DNA of 5,198 nucleotides from Draconibacterium sp. (GTDB lineage: Bacteria; Bacteroidota; Bacteroidia; Bacteroidales; Prolixibacteraceae): positions 1 to 5,198 of the forward strand of contig JAUVDE010000272.1 in the NCBI GenBank assembly GCA_030595485.1, in the 5' to 3' direction. The position numbers and the translations under genes are program-made. This document shows positions 1 to 5,198 of the stretch, piece after piece. Numbering within the stretch: position 1 is the first letter of the stretch; the number at the start of each line of letters is the position of its first letter. A model generated the notes under the pieces. That model saw nothing but the letters and a program-made list of their open reading frames with translations, searched no databases and was not told the DNA's origin.

Positions 1-323
1 TGCCATGGAACGAAGGGCGCAATGCAAAAATTACCGATAACATTATTACCCGTGGCTGGGCCGATTTGCAAAACCACAAGTCAATAAGCGAAAGTGAGCC
101 GCTTAAACCAGACAAGTTCTATGAAATGACCTTTGAGCTTCAGCCCGACGATCAGGTTATTCCAGCCGGTCAGCAAATTGGACTAATGATTTTCTCAAGC
201 GATAAAGACTTTACACTTCACCCACAACCCGGAACAAAATTAACAGTTGATTTGGATGGAACCAGCATTGAAATTCCAGTAGTTGGTGGAGCTGAGGCTT
301 TTGAAAAAGCGATAAAAGAATAA
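1..323 (+). CDS. S15-family peptidase (Xaa-Pro dipeptidyl-peptidase-like), C-terminal fragment
   Basis: This is the 3' end of a gene that begins before the window. The frame is open from base 3 and gives 106 residues before TAA at 321-323. The visible part resembles the C-terminal beta-sandwich (jelly-roll, PepX_C-type) domain of S15 serine peptidases such as Xaa-Pro dipeptidyl-peptidase. It has an ITRGWADLQN segment, then SEPLKPDKFYEMTFELQP, an IPAGQQIGLMIFSSD strand pair, and a TLHPQPGTKLTVDL ending followed by IPVVGG. In this family the Ser-Asp-His catalytic residues lie in the preceding alpha/beta-hydrolase domain, which is outside the window, so activity, exact specificity and any signal peptide cannot be judged. 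Other S15 members (cocaine esterase-like or glutaryl-7-ACA acylase-like hydrolases) share this domain, but the ending fits the Xaa-Pro group best. The stop is 7 bp before the serine dehydratase start, which suggests co-transcription. A TTG at 66 is internal and not a real start. Confidence 0.8.
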   Translation, partial: PWNEGRNAKITDNIITRGWADLQNHKSISESEPLKPDKFYEMTFELQPDDQVIPAGQQIGLMIFSSDKDFTLHPQPGTKLTVDLDGTSIEIPVVGGAEAFEKAIKE

Positions 324-330
324 ATAAGTA

Positions 331-1893
331 ATGACGAAGCTTCCCGGAATATTTAACGATGTAATTGGCCCGGTAATGCGCGGACCATCAAGTTCGCACA
401 CTGCAGCTTCGTGGCGAATTGCACGAACTTGTTTAGATATTTTGAATGAGCCTTTAAAATCAGCACGTATTGATTTTGATAAAAATGGCGCATGGGCACC
501 CAATTTTAGGGAACAGGGAACAGCCATGGGAATTGATGGCGGCCTGTTGGGACTAGAGATTGCTGACGACCGAATGAAAAGTACTGAAGCGGTTGCAGAG
601 GAAATGGGAATTTCTATTCAATATGAGATTAATTCTTTCCCAACAAAACATGCAAACACAGTTCGTCTTTCATTAGTGGGAAAACGTGGGAAAAAGACGC
701 AGGTACTTGCTGCGTCCTTGGGAGGTGGCTCTTTCGAAATTCAGAAAATTGATGATATTGAAGTAGCTATTTGTGGAGATTCTTTTGAAATCTTGTTGAA
801 GAAATCGAATAGTTTTCCTCTTCCTGATGATTTTAAAATATTACTTCCTGATAATATTTCTTACACTGAAAAAGTCGATCCGGAAGGAAAGTGGGTGCAG
901 CTTAAGTCGCCTAATAAGATTTCAGATAATATTCTTGCCAAACTACAAGCCCTCTCGGTTTTTGATGAGGTGATTCAAATTAATCCGGTTATGCCCATTA
1001 TCTCCGGAAATGAAACAGACCTTCCTTTTTCTTCAGTTTCATTCATGTTGGTTTATGCCGAAAAGGAAAATCTAGATTTGGGAGAATTGGGTTTGCTTTA
1101 TGAGCAGTGCCAAAGTGGACTTTCTGAAACTGAGCTTTCTGAAAAGATGCAAAGTATTATTCAAACCATTGAAAAAAGTATTTTAACAGGATTAGCAGGA
1201 ACAGACTATAGCGACAGGATTTTACAACAACAATCGAATCGTATACACGAAGCACAGAAAAAAGGGAAAATTTCCAGGAATGCTTTGGTGAATGATATAG
1301 TTGCGAATGTAACGGCAATTATGGAAGCCAAAAGTGGAATGGAAGTAATTGTGGCCAATCCAACGGCAGGCTCGTGCGGAACGGTTGGAGGAGTTTTAAA
1401 AGCTGTAGCTGATGATTTAAACGCAAGTAAAGAAGAAAAAGTTAAGGCCTACTTTGCGGCAGGTTTAGCCGGAGCCTACTTTGCACAAGGTCCTGGATTT
1501 TCGGCTGAGGAACACGGTTGTCAGGTGGAGTGTGGTGCTGCTGCAGGAATGGCTGCCGCAGGAATTGCTCAGCTTTTTGGCGGAACTGCTAAGCAGGCAA
1601 TCGGAGCGGCATCAATGGCTATTCAGAATATTATAGGTATGGTTTGCGATCCTGTTGCCGACCGGGTGGAAGTACCGTGCCTGGGGAAAAATGTAAGCGC
1701 CGCCATGAATGCACTTTCTTCAGCAACAATGGCCTGCGCAGGTTTTAATGCTGTTATTCCTTACGATGAAGTGATTCAAACCGTATCGAAAGTGAGTTTA
1801 CAAATGCCGCCTTGCGTAAAATGTACGGGTTTGGGTGGTTTGGCTGTTACGCCAACTTCGCAGCGCTTAAAAAACGAACTTGAAAACAAATAA
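331..1893 (+). CDS. sdaA: L-serine dehydratase (L-serine ammonia-lyase), iron-sulfur-dependent, fused beta-alpha form
   Basis: This cytoplasmic enzyme converts L-serine to pyruvate and ammonia using a [4Fe-4S] cluster. The protein has 520 residues. Residues 1 to about 225 match the beta part (SdaAB-like), with the family signature GPSSSHTA at 18-25 and a GGGSFEI strand at 131-137. Residues from about 226 to 520 match the alpha part (SdaAA-like), with NPTAGSCG at 343-350 and the C-terminal LGGLAVTPTS near 501-510. The likely cluster ligands are Cys397, Cys439 and Cys450. Their spacings of 42 and 11 residues equal those of the three cluster cysteines (343, 385, 396) described for the Legionella enzyme. 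The length equals the sum of the two separate Bacillus subunits (about 220 and 300) and exceeds the E. coli single-chain enzymes (about 455). Residues about 151-222 occupy the place of the ACT domain but lack an obvious ACT ligand-loop motif. An in-frame TAA at 325-327 makes ATG 331 the earliest possible ATG start. No Shine-Dalgarno is visible. The gene lies between two peptidase genes. Confidence 0.95.
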   Translation: MTKLPGIFNDVIGPVMRGPSSSHTAASWRIARTCLDILNEPLKSARIDFDKNGAWAPNFREQGTAMGIDGGLLGLEIADDRMKSTEAVAEEMGISIQYEINSFPTKHANTVRLSLVGKRGKKTQVLAASLGGGSFEIQKIDDIEVAICGDSFEILLKKSNSFPLPDDFKILLPDNISYTEKVDPEGKWVQLKSPNKISDNILAKLQALSVFDEVIQINPVMPIISGNETDLPFSSVSFMLVYAEKENLDLGELGLLYEQCQSGLSETELSEKMQSIIQTIEKSILTGLAGTDYSDRILQQQSNRIHEAQKKGKISRNALVNDIVANVTAIMEAKSGMEVIVANPTAGSCGTVGGVLKAVADDLNASKEEKVKAYFAAGLAGAYFAQGPGFSAEEHGCQVECGAAAGMAAAGIAQLFGGTAKQAIGAASMAIQNIIGMVCDPVADRVEVPCLGKNVSAAMNALSSATMACAGFNAVIPYDEVIQTVSKVSLQMPPCVKCTGLGGLAVTPTSQRLKNELENK

Positions 1894-1901
1894 CAAATAA
1901 T

Positions 1902-3551
1902 ATGATTTGGCGATTTTCAACCATCCTTATAATTGTGATTGGATTTTCTTTTGTGTCAAATGCACAAAAAACAGAATTCACAAGGCAAGACAGTTTACGT
2001 GGAAGTATAACTGCCGAACGTGCGTGGTGGGATTTAACGTACTATCACTTAAGTGTAAAAGTAAACCCCGACGATAGTAGTTTTGTGGGAACGAATCTGA
2101 TTCAATACCGTGTGAAAGATGCAGCGCAAACAATGCAAATCGATTTGCAGCCTCCCATGGAAATTAACCGAATAACACAAAACAGGAAAGAACAAACATT
2201 TAAACGTGATGGAAATGCCTGGTTTATTTCCTTGGACAAACAACAAAAAGCGGGCGATGTAAACGAATTATTTATTGAGTATTCAGGAAAACCAAGAGTA
2301 AGCAAACGACCTCCCTGGGACGGTGGTGTAAGTTGGCGAAAAGATGAGAACGAAAAGCATTTTATAGCCACAGCAAATCAGGGAGATGGAGCAAGTTTGT
2401 GGTGGCCATGCAAAGATCATCCATACGACGAGCCCGATAGTATGTTAATCTCAATTACATTTCCTGAAAATCTAATGAACGTTTCGAACGGTAGATTGCG
2501 TAAGCTGGAGCAGAATAATGATGGAACAAAGACTTCGCATTGGTTTGTAGCCAATCCCATAAATGCATACGGGGTAAACATTAATATTGGCGATTATGTG
2601 CATTGGCACGAAGTGTATAAAGGCGAAAAAGGCGATCTGGATTGCGATTATTGGGTGCTTGGTTATAACCTAATAAAGGCAAAAAAACACTTTAAACAAG
2701 CACCAAAAATGTTGAAAGCGTTTGAGCACTGGTTTGGTGCTTATCCTTTTTACGAAGATGGTTACAAATTGGTTGAAGTCTCTTATCCGGGAATGGAACA
2801 TCAGAGTTCGGTAACTTATGGTAACGGTTATGAAAATGGTTTTGGTGGTAGTGATGTAAGTAGTTCTGGCTGGGGAAATAAATTTGATTTTATTATTATT
2901 CACGAATCGGGGCACGAATGGTTTGCCAACAGTATTACCAACTGGGATGAGGCGGATATGTGGATTCATGAAAGTTTTATTGCCTATTCTGAAAACCTGT
3001 TCGTCGACTATTTTTGGGGAAAGGAAGCCAGCGCCGAATATTGCCGTGGTACACGTTTAAATATTTCAAATAACCGACCAATTGTTGGTGTTTATGGCGT
3101 TAATTATCCGGGGTCAGGCGATATGTATTCAAAAGGTGCAAATATGCTACACACACTTCGTCAGATTATTGATGACGATGAAAAGTGGAGGCAGATTTTA
3201 CGGGGTTTGAATAAGGAATTTTACCATCAAACGGTAAAGTCGGAGCAAATTGAGAACTACATTATTAAAAATACCGGAAGAGATTTAAACTCATTCTTTA
3301 ATCAGTATTTGCGCGATATCCGAATTCCAACATTTGAATATGCACTTGTAAATGGTAATATGCGCTACTGCTGGACCAATTGTGTTGATGGCTTTAATAT
3401 GCGTACAAAGGTGCACATAAATGGTAAGGCGCAATGGTTAGAACCTTCGCAACGTTGGCAGAACCTTGAACAGGAAAAGGCAATTACTTCGGTTGAAGTA
3501 GATAAAGATTTTTATGTGGCTGCTTTTTGTTTAACTGAAATTACAGATTAA
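1902..3551 (+). CDS. exported M1-family zinc aminopeptidase
   Basis: This is a gluzincin metallopeptidase expected to remove N-terminal residues from peptides outside the cytoplasm. The 549-residue protein starts with a Sec signal peptide: Trp3-Arg4, a hydrophobic core at about 7-18, and a likely signal peptidase I cut after Ala21 (SNA|Q). An N-terminal beta-rich domain spans roughly 40-230. The catalytic domain follows, with HESGH at 334-338, the third zinc ligand Glu357 exactly 18 residues after the second histidine (HExxH-X18-E), and Tyr409 (in MYSKG) as the likely transition-state tyrosine. The exopeptidase motif usually written GxMEN appears here as PGMEH at 296-300, keeping the Met-Glu core. 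About 85 residues follow the FFNQYLRD helix and probably form a small beta-domain; there is no long ERAP1-type C-terminal helical domain, so the protein is a short M1 form. No Por-type sorting domain is apparent, which suggests a periplasmic location. It starts 8 bp after the serine dehydratase stop and is probably the last gene of the unit. Confidence 0.93.
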   Translation: MIWRFSTILIIVIGFSFVSNAQKTEFTRQDSLRGSITAERAWWDLTYYHLSVKVNPDDSSFVGTNLIQYRVKDAAQTMQIDLQPPMEINRITQNRKEQTFKRDGNAWFISLDKQQKAGDVNELFIEYSGKPRVSKRPPWDGGVSWRKDENEKHFIATANQGDGASLWWPCKDHPYDEPDSMLISITFPENLMNVSNGRLRKLEQNNDGTKTSHWFVANPINAYGVNINIGDYVHWHEVYKGEKGDLDCDYWVLGYNLIKAKKHFKQAPKMLKAFEHWFGAYPFYEDGYKLVEVSYPGMEHQSSVTYGNGYENGFGGSDVSSSGWGNKFDFIIIHESGHEWFANSITNWDEADMWIHESFIAYSENLFVDYFWGKEASAEYCRGTRLNISNNRPIVGVYGVNYPGSGDMYSKGANMLHTLRQIIDDDEKWRQILRGLNKEFYHQTVKSEQIENYIIKNTGRDLNSFFNQYLRDIRIPTFEYALVNGNMRYCWTNCVDGFNMRTKVHINGKAQWLEPSQRWQNLEQEKAITSVEVDKDFYVAAFCLTEITD

Positions 3552-3628
3552 TTGCGGGTTAATTTAAACACAGCCTTCCACACAAAAGGGCCTATTTGTA
3601 GCTAAAAGTATCAGTCAAAATATTTTAT

Positions 3629-3636
3629 TAATTTTG
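3629..3636 (+). promoter_or_regulatory. predicted Bacteroidota -7 promoter element
   Basis: TAATTTTG matches the Bacteroidota sigma-ABfr -7 consensus TAnnTTTG exactly and lies 26 bp before the ATG at 3663. This would give a 5' leader of about 20 nt. No convincing -33 TTTG sits at the usual spacing of about 19-21 bp; the nearest TTTG, at 3595-3598, is 30 bp upstream, which is too far. The surroundings are strongly A/T-rich, and the leader just before the start is A-rich with no Shine-Dalgarno, as is common in this phylum. The placement in a 111-bp gap after a closely packed gene group supports a separate promoter for the propeller gene. The call rests on the single box and its position. Confidence 0.5.
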
Positions 3637-3662
3637 AAAATAAAAAAATCAAATCTTATAAC

Positions 3663-4952
3663 ATGAAAAATTTTGTCCTTGTAATTTTCCTTTCTATCAC
3701 ATTATTTAGTTGTACCCAAAGCGATAAAAACAATTGGAACCAATACCTTGGAGCTAACAGAAATGCCGTTGCTGAGGGTGCAGGTATTAGCCGCGTTTGG
3801 GCAGAAGAGCTTCCTGAGAAACTTTGGGAGTTCGAATTAGGATCGGGTTACGGTGGTGCAAGTATTTTTAATGATGAAGTGTTTGTTTTGGATAGAATTG
3901 AAGGCGAAGCAGATGTATTGCGCTGTCTTGATTTAAACACAGGGCAAGAAAAATGGAATTACAAATATGAGGCAAAAGGCAAGTTGCCTTATCCCGGCTC
4001 CAGAGCTGTGCCAACTGTCGATGAAAATTACATTTGGTGTGTCGGTCCTCACGGAGATATTAACTGTATCGACAAAAATACACATCAATCGCTTTGGTCG
4101 CATAATCTACTTGAAGATTATGGTGGCGAAATACAACGTTGGGGATTCTCTATTTCGCCAATTGTATTTAACGATTTGGTGATAGTTGCACCGCAGGGCG
4201 AAAAAGCCGGTGTGGTAGCTTACAATAAACTGACTGGCGAAGTCGCTTGGGAAAGCCGACGATTAACCGGGCAGCGCTTTCACGTTTCTCCAACGCTGGG
4301 AAAATATGGTGGAATAGACCAGGTAATTATGATTAGCTCGTGTGTAAAAGGCGATGAATTTAGTACCGATGAGGTGGTTTCTTTTGAAGTAAATACCGGT
4401 AAAGAACTTTGGCGTTACGAAGGAATAAATTCATTTGCATGTATTGCTCCACCACTTGCCATTGACGAAAATCGATTAATGCTTACTTCGTGTGCTTATA
4501 AAGATAAATACAATCCGGTTTCTATTCTTTTAGAAGTTACTGCCGATGGCGAAAACTTTCAGTTAAACGAAGTTTTTAGGAACGAAGACGCAGGTTGCAA
4601 AATGCATCCCCCACTTTTAGTAAACGACCATATTTACATTAATAATAACGGACGCCCCAACGAATTGGTTTGCCTGAATTTACAAGGTGAACGTGTTTGG
4701 GAAAAAGAATCGGCTCCAGGTTTCGAAATGGGTTCAATGATTTTGGTGGATGGACTAATCATAAACCAGAACGGTAAAAATGGTGACATTCATTTAATAG
4801 AACCCACACCAGAAGGCTATAAAGAACTGGGTAAAGCCTCCTTTTTCGATGCTGATAAATCACAAGCCTGGTCGCCAATGGCATTTGGCAAAGGGAAATT
4901 ACTTGTTCGCGATATGGAGAAAATGGTTTGTGTTAATTTAATGGCGAAATAG
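3663..4952 (+). CDS. PQQ-like (BamB-type) beta-propeller repeat lipoprotein
   Basis: The 429-residue protein begins with a lipoprotein signal: Lys2, a hydrophobic stretch at 4-15, and a lipobox ending LFSC, so Cys17 is the likely lipidated residue. No acidic cluster follows the cysteine (it reads CTQSDKNN), so surface export by the acidic Bacteroidota signal is not supported, and a periplasm-facing membrane anchor is more likely. The mature protein has the recurring PQQ-type blade motif (hydrophobic, Asp/Asn, x-x-Thr-Gly-x-x-x-Trp): LDLNTGQEKW at 89-98, IDKNTHQSLW at 136-145, YNKLTGEVAW at 187-196, FEVNTGKELW at 241-250 and LNLQGERVW at 338-346. These indicate a beta-propeller of probably seven or eight blades. 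The opening WNQYLGANRNA (25-35) resembles the start of PQQ-repeat proteins common in Bacteroidota and Planctomycetes. No feature shows that it binds PQQ or is an enzyme, and it is not necessarily BamB itself, which works in outer-membrane protein assembly. It has its own predicted promoter and a strong terminator. The specific role is unknown. Confidence 0.88.
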   Translation: MKNFVLVIFLSITLFSCTQSDKNNWNQYLGANRNAVAEGAGISRVWAEELPEKLWEFELGSGYGGASIFNDEVFVLDRIEGEADVLRCLDLNTGQEKWNYKYEAKGKLPYPGSRAVPTVDENYIWCVGPHGDINCIDKNTHQSLWSHNLLEDYGGEIQRWGFSISPIVFNDLVIVAPQGEKAGVVAYNKLTGEVAWESRRLTGQRFHVSPTLGKYGGIDQVIMISSCVKGDEFSTDEVVSFEVNTGKELWRYEGINSFACIAPPLAIDENRLMLTSCAYKDKYNPVSILLEVTADGENFQLNEVFRNEDAGCKMHPPLLVNDHIYINNNGRPNELVCLNLQGERVWEKESAPGFEMGSMILVDGLIINQNGKNGDIHLIEPTPEGYKELGKASFFDADKSQAWSPMAFGKGKLLVRDMEKMVCVNLMAK

Positions 4953-4984
4953 AAACTCTCTGAAATTTGTCGGACAATAACTAG

Positions 4985-5032
4985 AAAGACCCGTTCTGTA
5001 TTCATTGCGAATTTACAGAACTGGTCTTTTTT
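4985..5032 (+). terminator. rho-independent terminator after the propeller lipoprotein gene
   Basis: A long hairpin lies 32 bp after the stop at 4952. The outer stem AAAGACC (4985-4991) pairs with GGTCTTT (5023-5029). One C/T mismatch follows (4992/5022), and then the inner stem GTTCTGTA (4993-5000) pairs with TACAGAAC (5014-5021). A further TTC/GAA pairing is possible around the loop. The right arm runs into six T residues (5027-5032). On the opposite strand the stem is followed only by TTTCTAG, so termination should act mainly on the forward transcript. Confidence 0.9.
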
Positions 5033-5100
5033 GACTTAATTACGGAGGTCAATTCTTAAGGGGACTTCTAATAATTACTTCGCATCAAGATTGTCCGGGT

Positions 5101-5129
5101 TTTTCATAGACGATTAATATTTTCATAGA
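5101..5129. repeat. 10-bp direct repeat TTTTCATAGA, two copies 19 bp apart
   Basis: TTTTCATAGA occurs at 5101-5110 and again at 5120-5129, start-to-start 19 bp, or nearly two helical turns. The second copy overlaps the left arm of the palindrome at 5114-5158. A repeat this long in about 165 bp of non-coding sequence is unlikely by chance, although the A/T-rich base composition weakens that argument. It may be a tandem protein-binding site upstream of the frame starting at 5166. That role is inferred from position only. Confidence 0.45.
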
Positions 5130-5158
5130 ACTATCGGGATAATTCAAGAAAATATTAA
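5114..5158. promoter_or_regulatory. 45-bp imperfect palindrome, possible operator or structured leader
   Basis: The outer arms TTAATATTTTC (5114-5124) and GAAAATATTAA (5148-5158) are perfect 11-bp inverted copies. Almost exactly centred between them is TATC-GG-GATA (5132-5141). The stretches joining outer and inner arms, ATAGAAC and ATTCAA, are also partly complementary if one unpaired base is allowed, so the two halves match over most of 21-22 bp. No T-run follows on either strand, so it is not a normal terminator. It ends 7 bp before an ATG at 5166, which suggests an operator or a 5' leader hairpin. A repetitive extragenic palindrome or element end is an alternative. Confidence 0.45.
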
Positions 5159-5165
5159 GAAATAT

Positions 5166-5198
5166 ATGGGAAACCCTGACAACCCAAAGGGAACAAGG
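5166..5198 (+). CDS. possible start of a truncated gene
   Basis: An ATG at 5166 opens a frame that stays open for the 11 codons left in the window, reading MGNPDNPKGTR. It lies downstream of a strong terminator and just after a palindrome and A-rich sequence, which is a reasonable place for a new gene to begin. Eleven codons are too few to establish coding potential or identify a family, and no exact TAnnTTTG element was found between the terminator and this ATG. The product is not recognised. Confidence 0.3.
   Translation, partial: MGNPDNPKGTR

Noticed and set aside
240..527. Reverse-strand open frame of 95 codons over the S15/serine dehydratase junction
   Set aside because: It overlaps two well-supported forward genes, and its translation resembles no known family.
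2670..2969. Reverse-strand open frame of 99 codons inside the M1 peptidase gene
   Set aside because: It lies opposite the conserved zinc-binding region of a clear M1 peptidase, has no recognisable domain, and has low-complexity composition typical of an antisense shadow.
3547..3563. Possible hairpin ATTAA / TTAAT at the end of the M1 peptidase gene as a terminator
   Set aside because: The stem is only 5 bp, all A-T, and overlaps the stop codon, with no following T-run. It is too weak to call a terminator.
3562..3942. 12-bp direct repeat ATTTAAACACAG at 3562-3573 and 3931-3942
   Set aside because: One copy is inside the propeller coding sequence and encodes part of a blade motif. About one 12-mer repeat is expected by chance in a window of this size.
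4817..5005. Reverse-strand open frame of 62 codons across the end of the propeller gene and the terminator
   Set aside because: Its start region falls inside the terminator stem, and most of it is antisense to conserved propeller coding sequence.
5044..5069. Possible RNA hairpin GGAGGTC / GACTTCT after the terminator
   Set aside because: It has seven pairs including two G-U, a 12-nt loop and no T-run. It is not distinguishable from chance.
4971..5097. Inverted 8-mers CGGACAAT (4971-4978) and ATTGTCCG (5090-5097) around the terminator, possibly element ends
   Set aside because: An 8-bp match within a few hundred bases is expected by chance about half the time. There is no transposase gene or target duplication between or beside them.

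Overview
The window looks like chromosomal DNA from a member of the Bacteroidota. It has moderately AT-rich coding sequence and gene starts preceded by A/T-rich stretches instead of a Shine-Dalgarno sequence. There is one exact match to the Bacteroidota -7 promoter element TAnnTTTG, and the secreted M1 peptidase and the PQQ-repeat lipoprotein are of types common in that phylum. The taxon below phylum level is not determined; a marine or sediment relative of the Marinilabiliales or Flavobacteriia is only a guess.

Positions 1-3551 carry three tightly packed same-strand genes with gaps of 7 and 8 bp, probably one transcription unit that begins upstream of the window. They are the C-terminal end of an S15-family Xaa-Pro dipeptidyl-peptidase or related acyl peptidase, a complete single-chain iron-sulfur L-serine dehydratase with its beta and alpha parts fused, and a complete exported M1-family zinc aminopeptidase. 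Together they suggest protein scavenging: peptides are trimmed by the peptidases, and serine released from them is deaminated to pyruvate and ammonia in the cytoplasm.

Positions 3552-3662 are a 111-bp gap holding a likely promoter. It is followed by one gene (3663-4952) for a lipoprotein with a PQQ-type (BamB-like) beta-propeller, and then by a strong rho-independent terminator (4985-5032). This gene appears to be transcribed alone.

Positions 5033-5198 contain no complete gene. They hold a direct repeat, a 45-bp imperfect palindrome, and a short open frame that starts 8 bp after the palindrome and runs off the window. The palindrome may be an operator or structured leader for that next gene. 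No RNA genes, CRISPR arrays, insertion sequences or attachment sites were seen, and no gene-free stretch exceeds 300 bases. The protein-coding content is ordinary metabolism. The least explained part is the palindromic region at the right-hand end.
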